The notes beneath the pieces were generated by a model. That model was given only the letters and a program-made list of their open reading frames with translations, searched no databases and was not told the DNA's origin. Positions 1 through 9,391 of a stretch of DNA of 64,000 nucleotides are shown one piece after another. This DNA comes from Wenzhouxiangella sp. AB-CW3 (GTDB taxonomy: Bacteria > Pseudomonadota > Gammaproteobacteria > Xanthomonadales > Wenzhouxiangellaceae): NCBI RefSeq assembly GCF_014725735.1, contig NZ_CP061368.1, positions 3,549,225 to 3,613,224 of the forward strand, written 5' to 3'. The position numbers and the translations under genes were made by a program. Numbering within the stretch: position 1 is the stretch's first letter; the number at the start of each line of letters is the position of its first letter.

Positions 1-890
1 TGACCCTTGAGCAGCCAGCGGTAATACCCTTCACCGTCGGGCAGACGCCAGATTCCATTATTGGAATCGGCCTGCTCGATCAGGCCTTCGAGATAATCGG
101 CAAAGACCTCGTAGGCCGGCACCACGTATTCGCGTACCGCACGAGCGAGCTCATCCTCCAGCCCGGCACGTCGCTCATCGGACAACACACCGGCATGATC
201 GGCACGAGCGATGAATCGATCGACCAGCGGATTGTCGGCCGCATCGCCTGCGACAAACTGGCGCGCATCGCGCGCGGTCTTTTCCAGCGCGAAACGCGGC
301 GGATACAGGTCCTGTTCGGCACGGTAGGCGACGACCTCGATCGCACCCTGAAACACCTCGGGAAACTGCTGGATTCTCTGGATATAGAAATCCACATCTT
401 CATCTCCGCGCAGCGGGTGCTGATCGGTCATGAACGCAGGCAACTGGTTGTGCACAGCCATGAGCTGGTTGATCGGAAAATCGTGCCAGAGGTAATCGGC
501 ACCGGTGATCCGCTGGTCGAGTTGCCAGGCCATGATGTCCCACGACAGAGCGTCCTGACCCTCCAGGCTGTCGCGATCGAATCGGGCCAGCTCATCGCGA
601 TGCCGCCTGGCCATGGCAAGCTCCGCTTCGCTGCGCTCGATCGAGGGGATGTCGAGGCGCCCAAGATAGTCGGCCTCACGCTCGGTACCGGCGACTGCAG
701 CCGCCTTGGTCTGCGGGCTGAGTTCGGCACGCTCGGTCTCGATACGCTCAAAGAAGTCGTGCAGGCTCTCGCTGACGGCCTCGTCAGCTGGCACCTCGCT
801 GTCCCGGGTCTCGCGCTCACTCTCGCCACCGCAGCCGGCCAGCAGCGCCAGCAGCGCCAGCACGGCCAGTATTCTGATTGCATTTGCCAT
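1..890 (-). CDS. DUF885 family lipoprotein, N-terminal part (cut by window edge)
   Basis: The reading frame opens at 890 and runs off the window start, so only the first ~296 residues are visible. The N-terminus is a lipoprotein signal: a hydrophobic run ending LLALLAGCGG, giving an LAGC lipobox. The mature part is rich in acidic and aromatic residues and includes stretches such as LSWDIMAWQLDQRI and FPINQLMAVHNQLPAF, which I recognise as the style of DUF885 proteins (metallopeptidase-like, often outer-membrane lipoproteins). The HExxE metal site of that family would lie in the missing C-terminal half, so activity cannot be judged. It is divergent from the SLC13 permease at 999. Family assignment is moderately sure; the lipoprotein signal is clear. 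Confidence 0.75.
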   Translation of the reverse strand, partial: MANAIRILAVLALLALLAGCGGESERETRDSEVPADEAVSESLHDFFERIETERAELSPQTKAAAVAGTEREADYLGRLDIPSIERSEAELAMARRHRDELARFDRDSLEGQDALSWDIMAWQLDQRITGADYLWHDFPINQLMAVHNQLPAFMTDQHPLRGDEDVDFYIQRIQQFPEVFQGAIEVVAYRAEQDLYPPRFALEKTARDARQFVAGDAADNPLVDRFIARADHAGVLSDERRAGLEDELARAVREYVVPAYEVFADYLEGLIEQADSNNGIWRLPDGEGYYRWLLKG

Positions 891-998
891 CTTCAGTCTT
901 CCAACCATGAATCCAGGGGTGTCGAGCATACCCCAACCCGATGAATGTCGCCGCGGTAGACTGCACGTAAGAATCGCGGGAACTCACCGACAGCAACC

Positions 999-2810
999 AT
1001 GCCCACCGACCTGATCATCGTCCTGGTCATTCTTGGCCTGACCCTGGCGCTGTTCGTCAGCAACCGGCTACGGCTGGACCTGGTGGCCGTCATGGCATTG
1101 CTGGCCCTGGTCTTTGCCGGCGTGATTTCGACCGAGGAAGCACTGGCCGGCTTTTCCGACCCCGTGGTATTGATGATTGCCGGCCTGTTCGTGGTCGGCG
1201 CGGCCCTGTTCAAGACCGGCGTGGCCGACGCCATGGGGCGGGGGGTCGAGCGGCTGGCCGGGCAAAGCCCGGCGCGGCTGGTTGCGGTACTGATGCTGAC
1301 CACAGCCGTGCTGTCGGGGTTTCTCAGCTCCACCGGAACCGTCGCAGTGATGTTGCCGGTGGTCATCGCCATCGCCCGTTCACGCGGCATCAGCCCCTCC
1401 CGACTGCTGATCCCGCTGGCTTTCGCCGCCCTGCTGGGCGGCATGCTGACACTGATCGGCACGCCACCCAACCTGATCGTGGCCGGCCAGCTCAGGCAGG
1501 CCGGCCTGGAGCCCTTCGCCTTTTTCGATTACACCGCGCCGGGGCTGGTCATGCTGGCCATTGGCATCGTGTTCATGGTACTGGTCAGTCCCTGGCTGGT
1601 GCCGGCGAGGAAACGGGCCGAGGAGGTCGAAACCGGCCCTCACTGGTTCGACCTGTTCACCGAATACGGACTTGAGAAAGGGCTGGCCAGGGTCCGCCTG
1701 CCGGCAAGCTCCCCCCTGGCCGGGCAGAGCGTGTCCGGTTGCGGCCTGCGCTCACGCTACCAGGTCAGCGTACTCGCCATCACCAGCCAGACCCGTCGCG
1801 GCCGGTTTACCCGGCGGCCCGAACCCGGCACACCGATGCTCTCGGGCGATGATTTGTACCTGAGCGGCGATCCGGAACAGATCGAGCAGGCCGTGGCCGA
1901 CATGTCGCTGGAGTTCGACCAATGGCAACCGGAGTTGCCGGCACCACTCAGCCTGGTCGACGCCCTGGTGCCGCCGCGTTCACGCTGGATCGGCAAGACC
2001 CTGCGGGAACTGCGCCTGCACAGTGGCGCCGGCGTGACCGTGCTCGGCCAGCGCCCCAATGGCGGGAAGGGCAGCATGGTCGACCTCGATCGCAAGCTGG
2101 GGGTGGGCGACGTTCTGCTGGTCACCGGCAAGCGAAGCAACCTCAACAATGTGGCCCGCGACGCGCGCGACCTGGTGCTGCTCGGCGTTGACGGACAGGC
2201 CGAGTCCCGAAGGACCGGAATGGCGCCGGTGGCCATGGCGGTCATGCTGCTGATGCTGGTGGCCATGACCTTTGATCTCGTTCCCAACGTGATTGCCGTG
2301 CTGGCTGCCGCCAGCGTGCTGGTGCTCACGCGCTGCCTCGACGGCCTGGAGGCCTATCGCCACATCAACTGGGAAAGCGTGGTCCTGATCGCGGCCATCA
2401 TGCCCATGGCCACCGCGCTGGACAATACCGGCGGGCTGGAGCTGGCAGCCGACTGGCTGTTCGGGCTGTCAGAGAGCCACGGTGCGCTGGTCATACTGGC
2501 CGCGCTGTTCATCATCACCTCGGCCTTCAGCCAGGTCATTTCCAACACCGCCACCACGGTACTGATCGCCCCGGTTGCCCTGCAGGCCGCGATGGCCATG
2601 GAACTGAGCCCCTATCCCTTCATGATGACCGTGGCCATTGCCGCCAGCACGGCATTTGCCACCCCGGTGGCCTCTCCGGTCAACACCCTGGTGCTCAATC
2701 CCGGCGGCTACCGCTTCGGCGACTTCGCCCGCGCCGGCATTCCGTTGCAGTGCCTGATCCTCATCGCCACCCTCATCGTCGTACCCTGGCTATTCCCCCT
2801 GAAACCGTAA
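999..2810 (+). CDS. SLC13/DASS-type permease with two internal RCK_C (TrkA_C) domains
   Basis: A 603-residue inner-membrane protein of the divalent anion:Na+ symporter (SLC13) superfamily. An N-terminal membrane half (about residues 1-205, with the typical GTPPNLIVAGQ signature near residue 152) is followed by two soluble RCK_C/TrkA_C modules (about 220-300 and 305-390, ending VGDVLLVTG), then a C-terminal membrane half carrying SNTATTVLIAPVA and ATPVASPVNTLVLNPGGY. This architecture is common in bacterial putative sulfate, citrate or C4-dicarboxylate transporters; the substrate cannot be read from sequence. The ATG at 999 starts directly before the first hydrophobic segment. It is a single gene convergent with lpdA, 20 bp away. 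Confidence 0.88.
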   Translation: MPTDLIIVLVILGLTLALFVSNRLRLDLVAVMALLALVFAGVISTEEALAGFSDPVVLMIAGLFVVGAALFKTGVADAMGRGVERLAGQSPARLVAVLMLTTAVLSGFLSSTGTVAVMLPVVIAIARSRGISPSRLLIPLAFAALLGGMLTLIGTPPNLIVAGQLRQAGLEPFAFFDYTAPGLVMLAIGIVFMVLVSPWLVPARKRAEEVETGPHWFDLFTEYGLEKGLARVRLPASSPLAGQSVSGCGLRSRYQVSVLAITSQTRRGRFTRRPEPGTPMLSGDDLYLSGDPEQIEQAVADMSLEFDQWQPELPAPLSLVDALVPPRSRWIGKTLRELRLHSGAGVTVLGQRPNGGKGSMVDLDRKLGVGDVLLVTGKRSNLNNVARDARDLVLLGVDGQAESRRTGMAPVAMAVMLLMLVAMTFDLVPNVIAVLAAASVLVLTRCLDGLEAYRHINWESVVLIAAIMPMATALDNTGGLELAADWLFGLSESHGALVILAALFIITSAFSQVISNTATTVLIAPVALQAAMAMELSPYPFMMTVAIAASTAFATPVASPVNTLVLNPGGYRFGDFARAGIPLQCLILIATLIVVPWLFPLKP

Positions 2811-2830
2811 GGCTTTGGCCCTTTCACCTT

Positions 2831-4642
2831 TCACCCTCTCTTAGGCATATACAGGTCGGTAATCGTGCCTTCATAGGCTTCGGCGGCCATCATCACCGAC
2901 TCGCTCAGCGTCGGATGCGGATGAATGGTCAGCCCGATGTCCTCGGCATCACAGCCCATTTCTATGGCCAGGCCCAGCTCGGCGATCAGGTCGCCGGCAT
3001 GCAGGCCCACCACGCCGGCGCCCACCAGTCGACCGGACTTGTTGTCAAAAATCAGTTTGGTAAAGCCTTCGGAACGATCCATGCCCAATGCCCGGCCCGA
3101 GGCAGCCCACGGGAACTTGCCGATGCCGTAATCCAGGCTGCCGTCCTTGGCCTGCTGTTCGGTCAGGCCCACCCAGGCCACTTCCGGGTCGGTATAGGCC
3201 ACCGATGGAATGACCCGCGCATCGGCAGCACGCTTCTCGCCGGCGGCCACTTCGGCGGCGACCTTGCCTTCGTAGCTGGCCTTGTGCGCGAGCATGGGCT
3301 GGCCGACGATATCGCCGATGGCGAAGATGTGGTCGGCATTGGTTCGCATCTGGCCATTGACTTTGATGAAGCCCTTGTCGTCGACCTTCACGCCGGCCTG
3401 GTCGGCATCGATGCGATCACCGTTGGGTCGGCGGCCGACGCACACCAGCACGCGATCGAATGCTTCGGAATCGGGAGCCTTGTCGCCATCAAAATGCGCA
3501 GTAAGGACCGAATCCCCGGCCTCGACTTTCTCCACCTTCGTCTTCAGATGAAACTCGACGCCCTGCTTCTTCAGATGCTGGTGCAGCGGCTTGACCAGGT
3601 CGGGATCCGCGCCGGGCATGAGCTGGTCCATCAGCTCGACCACGGTCACTTTCGCGCCCAGGGCACGGTACACGCAGGCCATTTCCAGACCGATGATGCC
3701 GCCGCCGATGACCAGCAGACGCTCGGGTACGTCTTTCAGCTCCAGCGCCCCGGTGGAATCGATTACGCGCTCGTCATCCCAGGGGATCCCCGGAATCTCG
3801 ATCACCCGCGAACCGGCGGCGATGATGCACTGATTGAAACTGATCGTCTTCTTCTCGCCGTCATGCTCGATGGCCAGTTCCTGTTCACCGGCGAACCGCC
3901 CTTCGCCCTGGATCACCTCGACCTTGCGTTTCTTCGCCATGCCGCCCAGACCGCCGGTGAGCTTGCCGACGACCTCATCCTTGAACTCACGCAGCTTGTC
4001 GATATCGAGTTCCGGCTGGCCGAACTTCACCCCGTGCGAACCCAGGTGTTGGGCGGCATCGATGACCTGACCGACGTGCAGCAGCGCCTTGGAAGGAATG
4101 CAGCCCACGTTCAGGCACACGCCACCCAGCGACGGATAACGCTCGATCAGCGCGACCTTCAGGCCGAGGTCGGCCGCGCGGAAGGCAGCGGTGTAGCCGC
4201 CAGGGCCGGAGCCGAGCACGACCAGGTCGAAGTCGAAGGAATGATCGGTTTCGGGTTTCAGGTTTCGGGTTTCAGGGCGGGCTTCGTCAGAGTCGCCGGC
4301 ACCCTTCTCACCTATCTTGCTTTCCGTCTCCCCCTCTTCATCCGAGTCCCGATCACCTTCGTCACCGGAGTCGTGATCATCCGATGCTTCCCCTGAGTCT
4401 TCGGATACCTCGACCACCGCAATCACATCCCCCTCGCCCACTTCGTCGCCCTCGGAGACCTTCACCTCGACGACCTTGCCGGACTCCGATGACGGCACTT
4501 CCATGGTCGCCTTGTCGGACTCCAGCGTGACCAGCGAGTCCTCTTTTTCGACCTCGTCACCGGCGGTGACCAACACCTCGATGACCGGCACCTTGTCAAA
4601 ATCGCCGATGTCGGGAACCTTGATTTCCTTGTTTTCACTCAT
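2831..4642 (-). CDS. lpdA: Dihydrolipoyl dehydrogenase (E3) with N-terminal lipoyl domain
   Basis: FAD-dependent E3 of the pyruvate dehydrogenase complex, which reoxidises dihydrolipoamide with NAD+. At 603 residues it is longer than a bare E3 (~475) because a lipoyl domain (1-80, lipoyl lysine K44 in ESDKATMEVP) and a flexible acidic linker (80-135) precede the catalytic core. The core shows the FAD dinucleotide fold GSGPGG (144-149), the redox disulfide C176/C181 in GGVCLNVGCIPSK, and the C-terminal HPHPTLSES motif with the catalytic His. Part of the linker is encoded by a 7-bp tandem repeat (4248-4275). It is the last gene of the aceE-aceF-protease-lpdA cluster. Its lipoyl domain and the bases just before its ATG closely resemble those of aceF. 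Confidence 0.96.
   Translation of the reverse strand: MSENKEIKVPDIGDFDKVPVIEVLVTAGDEVEKEDSLVTLESDKATMEVPSSESGKVVEVKVSEGDEVGEGDVIAVVEVSEDSGEASDDHDSGDEGDRDSDEEGETESKIGEKGAGDSDEARPETRNLKPETDHSFDFDLVVLGSGPGGYTAAFRAADLGLKVALIERYPSLGGVCLNVGCIPSKALLHVGQVIDAAQHLGSHGVKFGQPELDIDKLREFKDEVVGKLTGGLGGMAKKRKVEVIQGEGRFAGEQELAIEHDGEKKTISFNQCIIAAGSRVIEIPGIPWDDERVIDSTGALELKDVPERLLVIGGGIIGLEMACVYRALGAKVTVVELMDQLMPGADPDLVKPLHQHLKKQGVEFHLKTKVEKVEAGDSVLTAHFDGDKAPDSEAFDRVLVCVGRRPNGDRIDADQAGVKVDDKGFIKVNGQMRTNADHIFAIGDIVGQPMLAHKASYEGKVAAEVAAGEKRAADARVIPSVAYTDPEVAWVGLTEQQAKDGSLDYGIGKFPWAASGRALGMDRSEGFTKLIFDNKSGRLVGAGVVGLHAGDLIAELGLAIEMGCDAEDIGLTIHPHPTLSESVMMAAEAYEGTITDLYMPKRG
4248..4275. repeat. Heptanucleotide tandem repeat inside lpdA linker
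   Basis: Four 7-bp units alternate GGTTTCG and GGTTTCA on the + strand. They fall inside lpdA and encode the linker segment PETRNLKPET between the lipoyl and FAD domains. Unit length matches the heptamers at 28470-28530 and 29733-29802. Confidence 0.75.
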
Positions 4643-4781
4643 GGCATTCGTCTCGTTATCGTGTCTGTCTGGATGCGCGCATCAACCCATCGGATCTCGG
4701 CGCACATCGGCACGGATGATCATGGTTGATGTGTCGTCCGTCGGGGATGCAACCCCGACCTACCGTTCTGGTCCCTGTCCC

Positions 4782-5291
4782 CTACTCGGCCACCAGGCGC
4801 AGTTCGCCCGAGCGCTGGGTCATTTCCAGGTCGCGCAGGAAACTCATGCCCAGCAGGACGCTTTCATGACGCCCGGGGTTGATACTGGCCCGGACATCAC
4901 GCTGGACGATATCACCCAGGCGAACCTCTTCGAGCCGGGTCAACCAGCCCTGCACCGTACCACCGGCCGTTTCCAGCCGGATGGGGGCCTCTTTTTCCAG
5001 CCCCAGCCGATCAGCCAGTGCCTCGGGCACCGAGACCAGCGTGGCCCCGGTATCGACCAGGAAACGCACTTCGTGCCCGTTGATCTGGCCGGTGGCGACA
5101 AAGTGACCCTGATGATCGGCCTCCAGCACCACTTCAACCGCTCCATTGACGATCTGGCTTTGCACCTGGCGGTTGGGGTTGGCACGGTCGTCGACCACGC
5201 CGGCGAAAAACCAGGTCAGCAGCGCCAGAAACCCGACCGCGGCGACCAGCATCATGCCGAAACCCGGGTTGTGCGAGCCGCGCTCGGCCAT
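4782..5291 (-). CDS. Membrane-anchored retropepsin-like aspartic protease
   Basis: A 169-residue protein of the clan AA (TIGR02281-like) retropepsin family. Residues ~11-32 form one membrane segment, followed by a periplasmic domain carrying the active-site motif VDTGAT (Asp80-Thr81-Gly82) and a second conserved element ending GMSFLRDLEMT that closes the single-lobed fold. Such enzymes need to dimerise for activity. Start 5291 lies 5 bp downstream of the aceF stop, so it is very likely co-transcribed between aceF and lpdA. No role for such a protease in pyruvate dehydrogenase is known to me; it may simply be a passenger. Family assignment is strong; its substrate is unknown. Confidence 0.88.
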   Translation of the reverse strand: MAERGSHNPGFGMMLVAAVGFLALLTWFFAGVVDDRANPNRQVQSQIVNGAVEVVLEADHQGHFVATGQINGHEVRFLVDTGATLVSVPEALADRLGLEKEAPIRLETAGGTVQGWLTRLEEVRLGDIVQRDVRASINPGRHESVLLGMSFLRDLEMTQRSGELRLVAE

Positions 5292-5296
5292 GGCGG

Positions 5297-6658
5297 CTAC
5301 AACAGCAGCCGGCGCAGGTCTTCGAGCTGCTCGGCCAGGAAGCGGGTAAAGCGTGCCGCATCGGCGCCATCGATGACCCGGTGGTCGTAGGACAACGACA
5401 GGGGCAGCATCAGGCGCGGCTGGAACTGCTCACCATCCCACACCGGCTTCATCTCCGATCGCGACACGCCCAGAATGGCCAGCTCGGGCGCATTGATGAT
5501 GGGCGTGAAGGCCGTTCCACCAATGCCGCCCAGGCTGGAGATGGAGAAGCAGCCGCCCTTCATCTCATCGCCCTTGAGCTTGCCGTCGCGGGCGCGCGTG
5601 GACAGATCGGTCAGCTCGTGGGCCAGCTCGATCAGGCCCTTCTGGTCGCAGTCGCGCAGCACCGGCACAACCAGCCCGTTGGGCGTGTCGACGGCCACGC
5701 CGACATGGAAGTATTTCTTCCTGATCAGCACCTCGCCATCGTTGGACAGCGACGCATTGAAATGCGGGAACTCCTTTAAGGCCGCGACCACGGCTTTGAT
5801 CAGGAACACCAGCGGCGTCATCTTGGTGCCCGCGGCCTCGGCCTGCTGCTTGCTGGCCTTGCGGAAGGCTTCCATCTCGGTGACATCGGCCTCGTCGAAC
5901 TGCGTCACGTGCGGAATCGAAACCCAGTTGCGATGCAGGTTGGGACCGGAAATCCGCTTGATACGCGAGAGCTTTTCTTCCTCGACCTCACCGAACTTCG
6001 AAAAATCGACTTGCGGTGGAGCCGCAATATTCAGCCCCGCGCCACCCGCGCCGCCTGCGGTGGCCGTGCCCGACTCCATAGCCTGCCTGACGTGCGCCTT
6101 GAGGTCGTCTTCGGTAATGCGCCCCTTGCGGCCCGAGCCGCTGACACCGGAAAGCTCGACCCCCAACTCGCGCGCCAGCTTGCGCACCGAGGGCGAGGCA
6201 TGCGGCAGGCTGCCTGGTTCGCGGTCCATTTCATCGAACGGCACCGGGGGCGGCGGCACATCATCCTTCCAGCCCGGCACGGCCTGGTTGCCGTCGGCAC
6301 GCGCCGGCGGGGAATGAGTATCCGGGGCTCCCGGGCTGGAAGCGGTTTCCGGCTTCCGTCTCTCGTCTCCCGACTTCCCGTCCTCGTCACCCCCTTCAGA
6401 CGCATCCCCGGCGCTTTCGTAAACCTCGACCACCGCAATCACATCCCCCTCGCCGACCTCGTCGCCTTCGGCGACCTTCACTTCGACAACCTTGCCGGAC
6501 TCCGACGACGGCACTTCCATGGTCGCCTTGTCCGACTCCAGCGTGACCAGCGAATCTTCCTTCTCGACCTCGTCGCCAACCGACACCAGCACCTCGATGA
6601 CCGGCACCTTGTCGAAGTCGCCGATATCCGGCACCTTGATTTCTTGCTTATCACTCAT
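5297..6658 (-). CDS. aceF: Pyruvate dehydrogenase E2, dihydrolipoyllysine acetyltransferase
   Basis: The E2 core of the pyruvate dehydrogenase complex transfers the acetyl group from lipoamide to CoA. The 453 residues contain one lipoyl domain (1-80, K44 in ESDKATMEVP), an acidic/proline-rich linker, a peripheral subunit-binding domain (about 150-190, SVRKLARELGVEL), and the catalytic acyltransferase domain ending in SYDHRVIDGADAARF (His426, Asp430). E. coli AceF has three lipoyl domains; here there is one, and a second copy sits on lpdA. The linker around 6340-6385 is encoded by degenerate CTTCCGT/CTCCCGT-like heptamers. It lies 69 bp downstream of aceE. Confidence 0.97.
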   Translation of the reverse strand: MSDKQEIKVPDIGDFDKVPVIEVLVSVGDEVEKEDSLVTLESDKATMEVPSSESGKVVEVKVAEGDEVGEGDVIAVVEVYESAGDASEGGDEDGKSGDERRKPETASSPGAPDTHSPPARADGNQAVPGWKDDVPPPPVPFDEMDREPGSLPHASPSVRKLARELGVELSGVSGSGRKGRITEDDLKAHVRQAMESGTATAGGAGGAGLNIAAPPQVDFSKFGEVEEEKLSRIKRISGPNLHRNWVSIPHVTQFDEADVTEMEAFRKASKQQAEAAGTKMTPLVFLIKAVVAALKEFPHFNASLSNDGEVLIRKKYFHVGVAVDTPNGLVVPVLRDCDQKGLIELAHELTDLSTRARDGKLKGDEMKGGCFSISSLGGIGGTAFTPIINAPELAILGVSRSEMKPVWDGEQFQPRLMLPLSLSYDHRVIDGADAARFTRFLAEQLEDLRRLLL

Positions 6659-6727
6659 GACATTCGTCTCGGTTCTGTCCTGTATCGCATCGGTCGGGAT
6701 TGGCGCCCGACCTGCTCATCCGGCCCG

Positions 6728-9391
6728 TCACACCTTCAGTGGCAGGGGCTTGTCGGGATCGATATCCAGGTTCTTGCGGGCCTTGAGCAGATCATCGTCG
6801 CTGAACTTGCCCTGGCGATTCAGCCCGACCAGCGCGGCCCAGGCCACGTGCCTGCGATCCACCTCAAAGAAGCTGCGCAGGTTCTCGCGCGTATCGGAGC
6901 GCCCGAACCCATCGGTGCCCAGCACGATATAGTCATCCTGGGGAATGAACTCGCGTACCTGGTCGGCATAGGCCCGCACGTAGTCAGTGGCGGCGACCAC
7001 CGGGCCTTCCCTGTCCTTCAGCAATGCGGTAATCCACGGCGTTTTCGCCGGCTGATCCGGGTTGAGGCGATTGCGACGTGACACCTCGTGGCCCTCTCTT
7101 CTGATCTCGTTGAAGCCAGGAACCGACCAGATGTTGGCATGAACGCCAAAGTCCTTTTCCAGGAGATCCGCCGCAGCAATCACTTCGCGCAGGATCGAGC
7201 CACTGCCCATGAGCTGCACCTGCGAGGTTTGTGGCTCGCGGAACAGGTACATGCCCCGGCGAATGCCTTCCTCGGCACCCTCGGGCATTTGCGGGTGGTG
7301 ATAGTTCTCGTTGAGCACCGTGATGTAGTAATAGACATCCTCGCCCTGCGCATACATGCGTTTCAGGCCGTCCTGAACGATCACGGCCAGTTCGTAGGCG
7401 AAGGTCGGATCGTAGCTGACGCAGTTGGGCACGGTACCGGCCATTACGTGGCTGTGACCATCCTCGTGCTGCAGACCCTCGCCATTGAGCGTGGTCCGGC
7501 CCGATGTGCCACCAATCAGGAAGCCGCGTGCACGCATGTCGCCGGCCGCCCATGCCAGGTCGCCGATACGCTGGAATCCGAACATCGAGTAGAAGATGTA
7601 GAACGGAATCATGGGCACGCCATTGGTGGCGTAGCTGGTTGCCGCGGCAATCCAGGAACTCATCGAACCGGCTTCGGTAATGCCTTCCTGCAACACCTGT
7701 CCCTGCTGATCTTCCTTGTAGTAGGCCAGCTGCTCGGAATCGACCGGATCGTACAATTGGCCGAACGGTGCGTAGATGCCGATCTGTCGAAACAGCCCTT
7801 CCATGCCGAAGGTGCGCGCCTCGTCGCAGATAATCGGGACGATGTTCTCCTTGATGTTCTTGTCCCTGAGCATCACGGCGAGTGCCCGAACGAAAGCCAT
7901 GGTGGTCGATATTTCGCGCTCTCCGGTATCCTTCATGATGGATTCGAACGCCTTGAGCTCGGGCACCTTCAATGCCTTGGCCTCGACCCGGCGTTGCGGC
8001 AGAAAGCCGCCGAGTTCCTCGCGGCGCTTTTTCAAGTAGCGCACTTCCTCGGAATCCTCGCCGGGGTGGTAGTAGGGCACTTCGCCCAGCTTGTCGTCCG
8101 GGACCGGCACATTGAAGCGATCGCGGAAGTACTTCACCCCTTCATCGTCGAGCTTCTTTTGTTGGTGCGAGATGTTCTGACCCTCGCCGGACTGTCCGAG
8201 ACCATATCCCTTGATGGTCTTGGCCAGAATCACGGTCGGCTGGCCCGTATGGTTGGTGGCCGCATGGTAGGCGGCGTAAACCTTGTTCGGATCGTGGCCG
8301 CCACGATTCAGGCGCCAGACATCCTCGTCCGACAGGTCGGCGACCATTTCCCGAAGTTCGTCGTAGGCACCAAAGAAGTGCTCACGCACGTAGGCGCCAT
8401 CGTTGGCCTTGTATTTCTGGTAGTCGCCATCCAGTGCCTCCTCCATGCGTTTGCGCAGAAGGCCCTTGTGATCACGCGCCAGCAGCGGATCCCAGTAAGA
8501 TCCCCAGATCACCTTGATCACGTTCCAGCCCGCGCCCCGGAACACGCCCTCGAGCTCCTGGATGATCTTGCCATTGCCCCGCACCGGCCCGTCCAGGCGC
8601 TGCAGGTTGCAGTTGACCACCCAGACCAGGTTGTCGAGTTTCTCGCGCCCACCCAGCGAAATCGCGCCCAGCGATTCCGGCTCGTCCATCTCGCCATCAC
8701 CAAGGAAACTCCATACCTTGCGCTTGCTCGCATCGACAAGGCCGCGATTGTGCATGTATTTGAGGAAACGCGCCTGGTAGATCGACATGATGGGGCCCAA
8801 GCCCATCGAGACGGTCGGGAACTGCCAGAAATCCGGCATCAGCCAGGGATGCGGATAGGAACTCAGGCCCTCGCCATCACTTTCCTGGCGAAAACCGTCG
8901 AGCTGCTCCTCGGTCAGCCGACCCTCAAGAAAAGCACGGGCATAGATGCCGGGCGAGGAGTGGCCCTGAATATAGAGCAGGTCCGAGCCGTCTTCGTGGT
9001 CCGGCCCCTTGAAGAAATGGTTGAATCCAACATCGTAGAGCGTGGCCGCCGAGGCAAAACTGGAGATATGACCGCCGAGCTCGCCGCCACGCCGCGCAGC
9101 CCGCACTACCATGGCCATGGCATTCCAGCGAATCATATGCTTGATGCGTTTTTCAAGAGCGCGGTCGCCGGGCATGCTCGGCTGGCGATGCGGTGGAATG
9201 GTGTTGATATAGGCAGTGGTCAGATCAAACGGCAGGTGGGCGCCACTGCGCCGGGCCAGTTCGACCAGGCGATCGAGAATGAAATGTGCCCGCTCCGGGC
9301 CATCACGATCGACCACGGCGGCCAGCGACTCCAGCCACTCCCGTGTCTCCTGCGGATCCAGATCATCCGGATGGGGATACTGTTGAACCAT
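6728..9391 (-). CDS. aceE: Pyruvate dehydrogenase E1, homodimeric type
   Basis: Thiamine-diphosphate-dependent E1 decarboxylates pyruvate and acetylates the E2 lipoyl group. The 887 residues equal the length of E. coli AceE and align by eye end to end: DPQETREWLESLAAV at the N-terminus, the active-site histidine region SSGHISSFASAATLYDVG-like (here GGHISSFASAATLYDVG), and the ThDP/Mg motif starting GDGEMDEPES and closing NCNLQRLDGP. It is the first gene of the minus-strand operon with aceF, the retropepsin-like protease and lpdA. No pdhR-like regulator gene is adjacent. Confidence 0.98.
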   Translation of the reverse strand: MVQQYPHPDDLDPQETREWLESLAAVVDRDGPERAHFILDRLVELARRSGAHLPFDLTTAYINTIPPHRQPSMPGDRALEKRIKHMIRWNAMAMVVRAARRGGELGGHISSFASAATLYDVGFNHFFKGPDHEDGSDLLYIQGHSSPGIYARAFLEGRLTEEQLDGFRQESDGEGLSSYPHPWLMPDFWQFPTVSMGLGPIMSIYQARFLKYMHNRGLVDASKRKVWSFLGDGEMDEPESLGAISLGGREKLDNLVWVVNCNLQRLDGPVRGNGKIIQELEGVFRGAGWNVIKVIWGSYWDPLLARDHKGLLRKRMEEALDGDYQKYKANDGAYVREHFFGAYDELREMVADLSDEDVWRLNRGGHDPNKVYAAYHAATNHTGQPTVILAKTIKGYGLGQSGEGQNISHQQKKLDDEGVKYFRDRFNVPVPDDKLGEVPYYHPGEDSEEVRYLKKRREELGGFLPQRRVEAKALKVPELKAFESIMKDTGEREISTTMAFVRALAVMLRDKNIKENIVPIICDEARTFGMEGLFRQIGIYAPFGQLYDPVDSEQLAYYKEDQQGQVLQEGITEAGSMSSWIAAATSYATNGVPMIPFYIFYSMFGFQRIGDLAWAAGDMRARGFLIGGTSGRTTLNGEGLQHEDGHSHVMAGTVPNCVSYDPTFAYELAVIVQDGLKRMYAQGEDVYYYITVLNENYHHPQMPEGAEEGIRRGMYLFREPQTSQVQLMGSGSILREVIAAADLLEKDFGVHANIWSVPGFNEIRREGHEVSRRNRLNPDQPAKTPWITALLKDREGPVVAATDYVRAYADQVREFIPQDDYIVLGTDGFGRSDTRENLRSFFEVDRRHVAWAALVGLNRQGKFSDDDLLKARKNLDIDPDKPLPLKV

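Noticed and set aside
2750-4396. 548-residue open frame on the + strand opposite lpdA
   Set aside because: Antisense shadow of a certain gene; His/Gln-rich composition typical of such shadows.
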